A DNA stretch of 7,374 bases. It comes from Kiritimatiellia bacterium. GTDB lineage: Bacteria; Verrucomicrobiota; Kiritimatiellia; SLAD01. The position numbers were made by a program, and so were the translations under genes. This document shows, in pieces, positions 1 through 7,359 of this stretch (positions are counted from its first letter, which is position 1; every line of letters starts with the position of its first letter). Where the stretch lies: positions 1 to 7,374 of the forward strand of contig SLAD01000091.1 in assembly GCA_007126995.1 (NCBI GenBank), written 5' to 3'. Under the pieces are notes generated by a model. The model ran no database searches, was not told the DNA's origin, and was given only the letters and a program-made list of their open reading frames with translations.

Positions 1-1
1 A

Positions 2-34
2 GAAGCCCGCCTGGAACTCGGATTTGATATTTAG
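2..34 (+). CDS. 3' end of an upstream gene (partial, unidentified)
   Basis: The frame starting at base 2 reads EARLELGFDI and then a TAG stop at 32-34. Its codons (GCC, CGC, CTG, GAA, CTC) match the usage of the downstream genes. The competing frame stays open to a TGA at 63-65, directly before sufC, but needs ATA, AGA, CGA and AGG codons, so it looks less like a gene. Ten residues are too few to assign a family. Suf operons often have an Rrf2-type regulator or another suf gene upstream, but nothing here shows that. If the call is right, the stop lies 31 bp before sufC and the suf genes could share its transcript. Confidence 0.4.
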   Translation, partial: EARLELGFDI

Positions 35-52
35 ACGAATCAAACAAGCACG

Positions 53-58
53 AAGGAG
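53..58 (+). promoter_or_regulatory. Ribosome binding site of sufC
   Basis: AAGGAG lies 7 bases before the ATG at 66. It is the strongest Shine-Dalgarno sequence in the suf operon and fixes the sufC start. No clear promoter is visible in the 65 bases available upstream. Confidence 0.8.
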
Positions 59-65
59 AATGTGA

Positions 66-842
<777 letters not shown>

Positions 843-862
843 TCACGAAAGAGGTTGAACCG

Positions 863-2290
863 ATGAGCAGTGAATCCACCGCCATATTAGATGACTACAA
901 ATACGGCTTCTACACGGATATCGAAACGGATTCCGTGCCAAAGGGGCTAAACGAAGACGTCATTCGCATTATTTCCGAGAAGAAACAAGAACCGGAATGG
1001 ATGCTGGAGTGGCGCCTGAAAGCCTATCGCTGGTGGCTGAAACAGCAGGAACCGAAATGGGCACACTTGGAATACCCTCCCGTGGATTTTCAGGACATTT
1101 GCTACTATTCGGCACCGAAGAAGCAAAGTGAAAATCCCGATGAAATCGATGAGGAATTGGCCGCCACCTTCGAGAAACTCGGGGTGCCGGTGCATGAGCG
1201 GAACCGGCTAGCCGGCGTCGCGGTCGATGCCGTATTCGACAGTGTATCGGTGGCTACGACGCATCGCGACCTGTTGGAGGAAAAGGGCATCATATTCTGT
1301 TCCATTTCCGAGGCGATTCGGGAGCATCCCGAGTTGGTGAAGAAGTATCTAGGTACCGTCGTGCCGTATACCGATAATTATTATGCTTCACTGAACTCGG
1401 CGGTCTTCACCGATGGTTCCTTCTGCTATATCCCGAAGGGCGTCCGCTGTCCGGTTGATCTGTCCACGTATTTCCGCATCAACGCATTGGATACCGGGCA
1501 ATTTGAGCGCACCTTGATCGTCGCCGAGGAAAGCTCCTACGTATCCTATCTGGAAGGCTGTACGGCGCCGTCCCGCGATCGTAACCAGTTGCACGCGGCG
1601 GTCGTCGAATTGATCGCACTCGATGATGCCGAGATCAAATATGCTACCGTGCAAAATTGGTACGCGGGCGACAAAGAAGGTAAGGGTGGCATCTACAACT
1701 TCGTCACCAAACGCGGGCACTGTCGCGGCAAAAACGCGAAGATCTCCTGGACGCAGGTGGAAGCTGGCTCCGCGATCACATGGAAATATCCCAGCGTGAT
1801 CATGGAGGGCGACAACTCGTCCGGTGCCTTCTATTCCGTTGCGGTCACGACGAATAAGATGCAGGCCGATACCGGCACCAAAATGATTCATGTCGGCAAC
1901 AACACCAAGAGCACGATCGTCTCGAAGGGAATCTCCGCCGGGAAATCGATCAATAGTTATCGCGGACTCGTGCAGGTGATGCCCGACGCCGCGAACTGTC
2001 GCAACTATTCCAATTGTGACTCGATGCTGATTGGCGGCGAGTGCAGCGCCAATACGTTCCCGTACATTGAGTCCGAGAACAGCTCGGCGGTAATCGAGCA
2101 CGAAGCGACCACCTCACGGGTCAGCGAAGATCAAATCTTCTACCTGAAGAGTCGTGGACTCAGTGAAGAGGACGCAATCTCCATGGTTGTGAACGGATTT
2201 GCACGTGAAGTATTTAAGCAATTGCCACTCGAGTTCTCCGTCGAGGCAATCAAACTACTCGAGATGAAGCTCGAAGGCAGCATTGGCTAG
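863..2290 (+). CDS. sufB: SufB, Fe-S cluster scaffold subunit
   Basis: SufB pairs with SufD and SufC to form the scaffold on which nascent Fe-S clusters are built. The protein (475 residues; E. coli SufB has 495) opens with a helical region containing EPEWMLEWRLKAYRWW, then a long beta-rich core and a C-terminal helical part. Residues known from E. coli to matter can be placed: Cys233 in EGCTAP matches E. coli Cys254, Cys385 in NCDSMLIGG matches Cys405, and Glu414 in EHEATTSR matches Glu434. The C-terminal block with EDAISMVVNGF and LPLEFSVEA is also characteristic. Some bacterial SufB genes carry inteins; this one is continuous. AAAGAGG at 848-854 lies 8 bases before the ATG. sufD follows after 16 bp. 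Confidence 0.97.
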   Translation: MSSESTAILDDYKYGFYTDIETDSVPKGLNEDVIRIISEKKQEPEWMLEWRLKAYRWWLKQQEPKWAHLEYPPVDFQDICYYSAPKKQSENPDEIDEELAATFEKLGVPVHERNRLAGVAVDAVFDSVSVATTHRDLLEEKGIIFCSISEAIREHPELVKKYLGTVVPYTDNYYASLNSAVFTDGSFCYIPKGVRCPVDLSTYFRINALDTGQFERTLIVAEESSYVSYLEGCTAPSRDRNQLHAAVVELIALDDAEIKYATVQNWYAGDKEGKGGIYNFVTKRGHCRGKNAKISWTQVEAGSAITWKYPSVIMEGDNSSGAFYSVAVTTNKMQADTGTKMIHVGNNTKSTIVSKGISAGKSINSYRGLVQVMPDAANCRNYSNCDSMLIGGECSANTFPYIESENSSAVIEHEATTSRVSEDQIFYLKSRGLSEEDAISMVVNGFAREVFKQLPLEFSVEAIKLLEMKLEGSIG

Positions 2291-2306
2291 GAAGGAATGA
2301 CGTACG

Positions 2307-3626
2307 ATGTCTGAAGCACTACTGGAAGCCCAAGCCGTGGATACCTTACCCGGTTTCGATGAGACGCTGTTCGCGGCGATTCAAGCCGAACCGCAACCCG
2401 AAATGTTGAAGCGCAAACGGGAAGAGGCCTTTAAGGATTACCTGCAAATCGCATCGCCCACCAACCGCGACGAGGAATGGCGACGTACCGATCCCGCCTT
2501 GTTCCCGATCGCAGAGGTGAAGCGACTCGCGACCCTGCCGCAAGTCGATGCCTTGCCGGCCGGCCCCTCGGATGATGAGTTCGATGTGGTCATCGCCGTT
2601 CAGGCCGATGGCTTCGCCATCATGCGTAACAACGATACGCCGGAGAAACTAGGCATTACCATCAGCTCGTTGGCGGAGGCCGCCGAACAGCAACCGGAGT
2701 TGGTGGAGCACTATCTACAAGGCAAGGCCTTGCCCGCCACCTCCGGCAAGTTCGAGGCCTTCAATGACGCGTTCTGGAATGTGGGTTTCTTTGTCCACAT
2801 TCCCGAGAAGGTGGAATGGGAACGGGGATTGCTGATTCGATACCACATCACGGAGCCCGACAGTCTGTTGGCCCCGCGGTTGGTGGTCGTCGCCGGTCGC
2901 AACAGCCGGGCGGTCATCGCTGAACACCTTGAGTCTGCTGACGATATCCGCTTTGTTGCCGTGCCGGAGCGCGAACTCTACGTTGATGAAAGCGCCAACT
3001 TCAAGCTGGTGAGTCTGCAAGAGTGGGGCGCCCAGTCCTATCAAATCACGAATGACTGGGGCTTGGTCCAGCGCGATGCCAATCTGAACTGGATCACGCT
3101 CAACTTTGGCACCACCCGCAGCAAAATGAAATTCGGCAGCGATGTGGCCGGGCCGGGGTCGGCGGCGGACATGGATGGCATCTTTTTCGCGTCGGGTGAT
3201 CAGCACATGGATCAGCGCACCTTGCAGATTCATTCTTCGCCGGACACCTATAGCCGCTTGCTCTACAAGGGCGCGGTGAAGGATATCGGGCGGTCGGTCT
3301 ATCAAGGCCTGATTATCGCGAGACCCGGCGCCATCCGCGTAGATGCGTATCAAACCAACAACAATCTCGTGCTCGATAACGGCGCCCGCGCCGATTCCAT
3401 CCCCGGTCTGTTGATCGATGCCGATGACCTCAAGTGCAGCCATGGTTCAACCATTGGCAATCTTGACCCGGAACAACTATTTTATCTGCGCTCACGCGGA
3501 TTGGACGAGGAAGCGGCGCGGCGGGCACTGATCCTCGGCTTTTTCGAAGAGGTCATTGATCGCATACCTCAAGCCTTTATCCGGGATATCGTACACCGCA
3601 ACATCGAAGCGAAAATGGAGTCCTGA
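2307..3626 (+). CDS. sufD: SufD, Fe-S cluster scaffold subunit
   Basis: SufD is the SufB paralogue in the SufB-SufC2-SufD complex; the SufB-SufD interface is the proposed cluster assembly site. The N-terminal region (about 1-110) is helical and includes the NRDEEWRRTD motif typical of SufD. A beta-helical core follows, then the conserved segment DDLKCSHGSTIGNLD with Cys377 and His379; His379 corresponds to E. coli SufD His360, a proposed cluster or iron ligand. The C-terminal helices begin near EQLFYLRSRGLDEEAARRALILGFF. The length of 439 is close to the E. coli protein (423). AAGGA at 2292-2296 lies 10 bases before the ATG. sufB and sufD share the C-terminal FYLxSRGL motif, reflecting their common ancestry. 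The Rieske gene follows after 5 bp. Confidence 0.95.
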   Translation: MSEALLEAQAVDTLPGFDETLFAAIQAEPQPEMLKRKREEAFKDYLQIASPTNRDEEWRRTDPALFPIAEVKRLATLPQVDALPAGPSDDEFDVVIAVQADGFAIMRNNDTPEKLGITISSLAEAAEQQPELVEHYLQGKALPATSGKFEAFNDAFWNVGFFVHIPEKVEWERGLLIRYHITEPDSLLAPRLVVVAGRNSRAVIAEHLESADDIRFVAVPERELYVDESANFKLVSLQEWGAQSYQITNDWGLVQRDANLNWITLNFGTTRSKMKFGSDVAGPGSAADMDGIFFASGDQHMDQRTLQIHSSPDTYSRLLYKGAVKDIGRSVYQGLIIARPGAIRVDAYQTNNNLVLDNGARADSIPGLLIDADDLKCSHGSTIGNLDPEQLFYLRSRGLDEEAARRALILGFFEEVIDRIPQAFIRDIVHRNIEAKMES

Positions 3627-3631
3627 GCGCT

Positions 3632-3961
3632 ATGTCCTTCTTCAAAAAACCTGCAACCTGGCGTGAGGCGGGATCCGAAGCTGAATTCGATTCGTCGGAC
3701 CGGAAGCTGGTCGATTACGGGGGCGAAAAGCAGATTGGCCTCTTTAAAGTCGACGGCGACTATTTCGCCATCAGCGCTTGGTGCAGCCATCAGAAAACGT
3801 CGATGGTGCATGGCGATCTTGAAGGACACGAACTGATGTGTCCTTTACATGGTGCGCGTTTTGACATTAGATCAGGAAAGAACTTAAGTATGCCCGCCGT
3901 GCGGCCTGTGGATAGTTATCCCGTCAAGGTCGAAGACGGCAAGATCTGGATCAAAGTGTAG
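3632..3961 (+). CDS. Rieske-type [2Fe-2S] ferredoxin in the suf operon
   Basis: This is a small soluble protein of 109 residues with no signal peptide or membrane segment. It has the two-part Rieske ligand motif: Cys51-x-His53, then 16 residues, then Cys70-x2-His73 (CSH and CPLH), followed by GARFDIRSGK, as in ferredoxins of aromatic dioxygenase systems and nitrite reductase small subunits. No oxygenase or reductase lies nearby; instead it sits between sufD (5 bp upstream) and sufS (11 bp downstream). It is therefore probably co-translated with Fe-S assembly proteins and may supply electrons for cluster or persulfide chemistry, or act as a cluster carrier. That role is inference. GGAG at 3617-3620, inside the end of sufD, is its only Shine-Dalgarno candidate, 11 bases from the ATG. 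Fold confidence is high, function uncertain. Confidence 0.93.
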   Translation: MSFFKKPATWREAGSEAEFDSSDRKLVDYGGEKQIGLFKVDGDYFAISAWCSHQKTSMVHGDLEGHELMCPLHGARFDIRSGKNLSMPAVRPVDSYPVKVEDGKIWIKV

Positions 3962-3972
3962 AGCATAACCAT

Positions 3973-5211
3973 ATGGCTGACGCCCCTTTCGATGTCGCGA
4001 AGATTCGTCAGGATTTCCCCATCCTGCAACAAAAGATTTACGACGATAAACCGTTGACCTACTTGGATAACGCGGCAACGTCGCAGAAGCCGCAACTCGT
4101 TATCGATGCGCTGGTTGAGTATTACTCGCGCTATAACGCGAACGTCCACCGCGCACTTCATTACCTTGGCGAGCAGGCCACTTCCCGATACGAGGGTGTG
4201 CGCGAGAAGGTCGCCTCCTTCATCGGCGCCGCATCGCCGGAATCCATTCTCTTCACCCGTGGCACGACCGAAAGCGTTAACTTGGTCGCCTACACCTGGG
4301 CGCAGGAACGGATTCAAGAGGGGGACGAGATCATCGCCACCGGCATGGAGCATCACAGCAATCTCGTGCCGTGGCAGCTCTGCGCCGAACGCACCGGTGC
4401 CAAGCTCAAGCTGATTCCGGTATTTGCGGACGGCACCCTGGACCTGTTTGCGCTGCGGGGCATGCTGTCGGACCGGACCCGCCTGGTGACCGTCACCCAT
4501 ATGTCGAACGTGTTGGGGACGGTCAATGACGTAGCGGAAATCGTCCGTCTAGCGCGCGGGATGGGAGCAGCAGTCTTGGTCGATGCCGCCCAGAGTGTGC
4601 CACATATGCCGGTCAACATGAAGGAGCTGGATGTCGACTTCCTGGCGTTCTCTGGGCACAAATGTTGCGGTCCAACTGGAGTCGGGGTGCTGGCCGTCAA
4701 GCCGGAGCAGTTCGAGCATATGCCGCCCTTTATGGGCGGTGGCGAAATGATCAGTCGGGTCAAAGATCTGCAGTCGACTTGGGCCGACGTGCCCTACAAG
4801 TTCGAGGCGGGCACGCCCAACATCGCGGATGTGATCGCGTTGGGGGTAGCGCTGGATTATCTCTCCGGCGTGGGCATGGAGAAGATTCAGGCGTATGAGA
4901 AGCAGTTGACCGAGTACCTGATCCAGCAATTACAGTCTATTCAGGGCCTGCGAATCTTCGGTTACGCCAAAGAACGGGGTGGGGCCGTTTCATTTGCCCT
5001 GGATAAGGTGCACCCGCATGATTTGTCGCAGTACGTCGATCAGCAGGGCATCGCCATCCGGGCCGGCCATCTTTGTGCCCAGCCGTTGATGCGAAGATTA
5101 GGGGTCACGGCGGTCAGCCGGGCCAGCGTCTATTTCTACAACACGACCGAGGAAATTGATCGCCTCAAAGAGTCGATCGTCAAGGCGCAGCAGTTCTTCG
5201 ATCATGGATGA
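3973..5211 (+). CDS. sufS: SufS, group II cysteine desulfurase
   Basis: SufS is a PLP enzyme that converts L-cysteine to L-alanine and holds the released sulfur as a cysteine persulfide for SufU. Visible active-site residues are the Schiff-base lysine Lys230 (SGHKCCGPTG), His127 in MEHHSN that stacks on PLP, Asp204 and Gln207 in VDAAQ, Arg363, and the persulfide cysteine Cys368 in RAGHLCAQPL. These match E. coli SufS Lys226, His123, Asp200, Gln203, Arg359 and Cys364. His349 (HPHD) aligns with the B. subtilis SufS histidine that takes over the zinc of SufU, which fits the SufU gene downstream. The residue just before the catalytic Cys is Leu instead of the His of E. coli and B. subtilis. Length (412) is normal. 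No Shine-Dalgarno sequence is seen in the 11-bp gap, so translational coupling to the Rieske gene is likely. Confidence 0.96.
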   Translation: MADAPFDVAKIRQDFPILQQKIYDDKPLTYLDNAATSQKPQLVIDALVEYYSRYNANVHRALHYLGEQATSRYEGVREKVASFIGAASPESILFTRGTTESVNLVAYTWAQERIQEGDEIIATGMEHHSNLVPWQLCAERTGAKLKLIPVFADGTLDLFALRGMLSDRTRLVTVTHMSNVLGTVNDVAEIVRLARGMGAAVLVDAAQSVPHMPVNMKELDVDFLAFSGHKCCGPTGVGVLAVKPEQFEHMPPFMGGGEMISRVKDLQSTWADVPYKFEAGTPNIADVIALGVALDYLSGVGMEKIQAYEKQLTEYLIQQLQSIQGLRIFGYAKERGGAVSFALDKVHPHDLSQYVDQQGIAIRAGHLCAQPLMRRLGVTAVSRASVYFYNTTEEIDRLKESIVKAQQFFDHG

Positions 5212-5629
5212 CATGGAGCAGCTCTACCAGGAAATCATCCTGGACCATTACAAGCATCCGCGCAACAAGACCGCATTGCGCGCCGAGGAAGTGCAGGCGG
5301 ATGAAGAAAACCCCATGTGCGGCGATCAAATTCAGCTTGCGATTGAGGTCGATGACGATGTCGTTCAGCGGATTCGATTCGACGGCAAAGGCTGCGCCAT
5401 CAGCCAGGCCTCCGCATCCATCATGACGGAACAGTTACAAGGCAAGTCCGTTGCGGAAGCCAAGGCGTTGATCGAGCAGTTTGTGGCCATGATGCGGGGT
5501 GAACGAGGCATCGAGCCAGGTGACAACGAAGAATGGTTGTCACTGAGTGGTGTGCGGAAATTCCCGTTACGCGTCAAATGCGCCACCTTAAGCTGGCGCG
5601 GTATGCAGAAAGTGCTCGCTGATCGCTGA
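5204..5629 (+). CDS. sufU: SufU, zinc-dependent sulfurtransferase partner of SufS
   Basis: SufU accepts the persulfide sulfur of SufS and passes it to SufBCD. The 141-residue protein has the IscU fold with Cys39 and Asp41 in NPMCGD, Cys64 in GKGCAIS and Cys126 in VKCATLSW, the four ligands of the SufU zinc site. The insertion before the third cysteine (about 95-117) and the absence of the IscU histidine before that cysteine place it in the SufU group rather than IscU or the NifU N-terminal domain. The open frame extends upstream inside sufS, but family alignment favours ATG 5204 (MDDMEQLYQEII), overlapping sufS by 8 bp; ATG 5213 is an alternative that gives 138 residues. Neither has a strong ribosome binding site, so coupling to sufS termination is expected. 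It is the last gene of the operon. Confidence 0.92.
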   Translation: MDDMEQLYQEIILDHYKHPRNKTALRAEEVQADEENPMCGDQIQLAIEVDDDVVQRIRFDGKGCAISQASASIMTEQLQGKSVAEAKALIEQFVAMMRGERGIEPGDNEEWLSLSGVRKFPLRVKCATLSWRGMQKVLADR

Positions 5630-5636
5630 TTCGAGA

Positions 5637-6677
5637 TCAAGACTGAGCGGACGCGTCCTTTGCGGGTGCCGGTTCGGTGGCTGGGCTGAGTTTGGCAAAC
5701 AGTCTTTGTTTCAACGTGTCCACCTGATCCCCGGCATCGGCGCTGATGCTCAGCGGATCGAGGCCGGTTGCGCGCTTAAACTCGGCCAGGTGGTCGGGGG
5801 CTTCGGGTAAATCCATCTTATTCGCAACAATCATATGCGGGCGTTCGCCTAATTCCGGATTGTATTCCGTTAATTCATACAGCAGGCCGCGATAGTCGTC
5901 GGTCGGGTTGCGACCATCTACGCCGGCCATGTCGATGACCCAAATCAGAAACTGGGTACGTTCGATGTGACGCAAGAAATCGTGTCCGAGCCCGGCGCCG
6001 TCGTGGGCCCCGTCAATCAGTCCGGGGATATCCGCAATCTTGAGGGTGCGATAGTCTGCGTCCACCAGCGTGCCGATCACCGGATTGAGCGTCGTAAAAG
6101 GGTAGGGGGCCACCTTCGGTTGGGCGTTGGTGAGGCGACGCAGCAGGGTGGACTTGCCCGCGTTAGGGTAGCCGACCAAGCCGATATCGGCGACGAGCTT
6201 GAGTTCGAGCGTGACGGTGCGCTTTTCGCCTTCCGTGCCCGGCGTGAATTCCCGAGGCGCCTGATGCGACGAGGTGGCGAAATGGGTGTTGCCCAGCCCA
6301 CCCCGGCCACCTTTGGCGATGCATAGGCGGTCGCCCTCGTGGATGACCTCGCCCAGACGCAATCCGGTTTCATGATCCAGTGCGACCGTGCCGCAGGGCA
6401 CCTTCAAGATCAGGTCATCCCCGTTACGTCCGTGACGATCCTTGTTTTGGCCCGCTCCGCCCGGCTCGGCCTTTTGGTGGGGGCGATAATACAAGTCCAG
6501 TAATGAATCGGCATGCGGTGATGCCTCAATAAAGACCGATCCGCCGTGGCCACCGTCGCCACCGGACGGGCCGCCACGTGGAACGTATTTCTCGCGTCGG
6601 AACGCGGCACACCCGTCGCCACCGTTGCCGGCGGTGACATACAGTCGCACGCGATCTTTGAACGTGATGGTCTTCAT
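5637..6677 (-). CDS. obgE: Obg/CgtA GTPase, 50S ribosome assembly factor
   Basis: Obg binds the 50S subunit and links ribosome maturation to GTP and stress-nucleotide levels. The N-terminal Obg domain (about 1-158) is glycine-rich, with AGNGGDGCAAFRREKYVPRGG and GGxGG repeats. The G domain follows: G1 GYPNAGKST (169-177), G2 Thr195-Thr196 in PFTTLNP, G3 DIPGL (216-220), G4 NKMD (286-289), G5 SISA (310-313). The 346-residue protein ends in a short Pro/Ala tail and lacks the extra OCT domain of Firmicute homologues. ATG 6677 is the only plausible start: an in-frame TGA lies at 6713-6711, no ATG, GTG or TTG falls between, and the first Obg strand begins at once. There is no Shine-Dalgarno sequence; a terminator-like hairpin lies directly upstream. 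Placement after rplU-rpmA is widespread in bacteria. It converges on sufU with 7 bp between stops. Confidence 0.96.
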   Translation of the reverse strand: MKTITFKDRVRLYVTAGNGGDGCAAFRREKYVPRGGPSGGDGGHGGSVFIEASPHADSLLDLYYRPHQKAEPGGAGQNKDRHGRNGDDLILKVPCGTVALDHETGLRLGEVIHEGDRLCIAKGGRGGLGNTHFATSSHQAPREFTPGTEGEKRTVTLELKLVADIGLVGYPNAGKSTLLRRLTNAQPKVAPYPFTTLNPVIGTLVDADYRTLKIADIPGLIDGAHDGAGLGHDFLRHIERTQFLIWVIDMAGVDGRNPTDDYRGLLYELTEYNPELGERPHMIVANKMDLPEAPDHLAEFKRATGLDPLSISADAGDQVDTLKQRLFAKLSPATEPAPAKDASAQS

Positions 6678-6684
6678 GCCGATG

Positions 6685-6711
6685 AAAAAGGCGAGCCCGA
6701 AAGCTCGCCTT
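6685..6711 (-). terminator. Intrinsic terminator-like hairpin between rpmA and obgE
   Basis: Read on the - strand, AAGGCGAGC (6711-6703) and GCTCGCCTT (6696-6688) form a perfect 9-bp stem around TTTCGG. This can be drawn as a UUCG tetraloop closed by a U-G pair. A run of five T (6689-6685) ends the stem and continues past it. The + strand side has no T run, so it should act only on transcripts from rplU-rpmA. It starts 24 bases after the rpmA stop and ends 7 bases before the obgE ATG, so it would end or attenuate transcription into obgE. The structure is seen directly; termination strength is inferred. Confidence 0.8.
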
Positions 6712-6734
6712 CAAAGGTTTGAGTTGAAAGGGTG

Positions 6735-6989
6735 TTACGCCACCGCTTCTTCGCGCACGTTGATGCGTTTGCCGTTTTTGTCGAACTCAACCACACCGTT
6801 TTTCAGGGCGAAGAGCGTGAAATCGCGACCCATACCGACATTCGCGCCGGCCACGAATTTCGTGCCCAACTGGCGCACCAAGATGCTGCCCGCCGTGACG
6901 GCCTGACCGCCAAAGCGCTTCACACCACGGCGTTGCCCGCGACTGTCGCGTCCGTTCTTACTGGTCCCTTGTCCTTTTTTATGTGCCAT
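6735..6989 (-). CDS. rpmA: 50S ribosomal protein L27
   Basis: L27 lies near the peptidyl transferase centre of the large subunit, with its N-terminal tail reaching toward the tRNA ends. The 84-residue protein is full length and shows the family blocks MAHKKGQG, NGRDS, GVKRFGGQ, AGSILVRQ and GTKFVAGANVGMGRD. It begins directly at MAHKK, so it has no cleavable N-terminal extension of the Firmicute type. The stop of rplU lies 1 bp before its ATG and its ribosome binding site is inside rplU, so the two genes are very likely translationally coupled and made in equal amounts. The terminator-like hairpin begins 24 bases after its TAA stop. No oddities. Confidence 0.98.
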   Translation of the reverse strand: MAHKKGQGTSKNGRDSRGQRRGVKRFGGQAVTAGSILVRQLGTKFVAGANVGMGRDFTLFALKNGVVEFDKNGKRINVREEAVA

Positions 6990-6990
6990 T

Positions 6991-7359
6991 TTACACCTCC
7001 GCCGTTTCTGCTTCAGCCGGAGTAGCTGCCGGAGCGGCTTCCGATGCCGATAATGATACTACTTTCACCCGCGTCAATTCCTGACGATGTCCAATCTTAC
7101 GCTTGTACCCTTTGCGCCGCTTCTTCTTGAACGAAACGACCTTGGGGCCGCGCAAGTGTTCCACAATCTCCACCGTAATGGCGGCGCCGTCAACTGTGGG
7201 CGTGCCGACGGTCAGCGCGCTGCCATCGGATACGGCCAACACGCGATCCAATTGCACTTTGGCGCCGGCTTCATCCGCCAAGCGTTCAATTTCCAGCGTG
7301 GCGCCTTCGCTGACGCGATACTGCTTACCGCCGGTTTCTATAACTGCATATGCTTCCAT
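6991..7359 (-). CDS. rplU: 50S ribosomal protein L21
   Basis: L21 is a 23S rRNA-binding protein of the large subunit. The family pattern is clear: AYAVIETGGKQYRVSEG at the N-terminus (residues 3-19), GTPTVDGA (52-59), the basic segment FKKKRRKGYKRKIGHRQ (77-93) and the closing strand LTRVKVVSL (95-103). The core ends near residue 103; the remaining roughly 19 residues form an Ala/Glu/Pro-rich low-complexity tail absent from E. coli L21. The ATG at 7359 has only a weak Shine-Dalgarno candidate, GGGA, 6 bases upstream (7366-7369). Only 15 bases of upstream sequence are present, so the promoter lies outside the window. It is the first gene of rplU-rpmA(-obgE) as seen here. Confidence 0.97.
   Translation of the reverse strand: MEAYAVIETGGKQYRVSEGATLEIERLADEAGAKVQLDRVLAVSDGSALTVGTPTVDGAAITVEIVEHLRGPKVVSFKKKRRKGYKRKIGHRQELTRVKVVSLSASEAAPAATPAEAETAEV
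6996..7000 (-). promoter_or_regulatory. Ribosome binding site of rpmA, inside the rplU coding end
   Basis: On the - strand GGAGG (7000-6996) lies 6 bases before the rpmA ATG. It is made by the last sense codons of rplU (GCG GAG GTG) just before the TAA. A ribosome finishing rplU therefore covers this site, which favours coupled translation of L21 and L27. Confidence 0.85.

Noticed and set aside
1388..2101. Long open frame on the - strand opposite sufB (237 codons)
   Set aside because: It lies wholly inside sufB, shows no recognisable domain, and has the composition expected from the antisense of a GC-rich gene.
2715..3443. Long open frame on the - strand opposite sufD (242 codons)
   Set aside because: Antisense shadow of sufD; no domain, no ribosome binding site context and no gap to justify a gene.
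3669..3978. BamHI- and EcoRI-like sites close together in the Rieske gene and an NdeI-like CATATG at the sufS start, suggesting an engineered construct
   Set aside because: Both are inside or at the edge of natural reading frames with conserved protein sequence; CATATG recurs several times in the window, so these are chance sites.
3916..4500. Open frame on the - strand across the Rieske-sufS junction (194 codons)
   Set aside because: Covered by two clear genes on the other strand and with no family features.
4662..4898. Open frame on the + strand in another frame inside sufS
   Set aside because: Overlaps the Lys230 region of sufS, which is intact in its own frame; the alternative product looks like low-complexity shadow sequence.
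5156..5203. N-terminal extension of SufU starting at 5156
   Set aside because: The extra 16 residues are Ser/Arg-rich translation of the out-of-frame sufS end; the SufU family begins near the LYQEIILDHY segment, so ATG 5204 is preferred.
5620..5639. TGATC/GATCA inverted repeat between sufU and obgE as a bidirectional terminator
   Set aside because: Only 5 bp of stem, a 10-base loop and no T run on either strand.
6709..6715. TTGAAG on the - strand as a -35 box for an obgE promoter
   Set aside because: At 17 bases further on the sequence is CCTTTT, which is not a credible -10 element, and the spacer is the hairpin itself.
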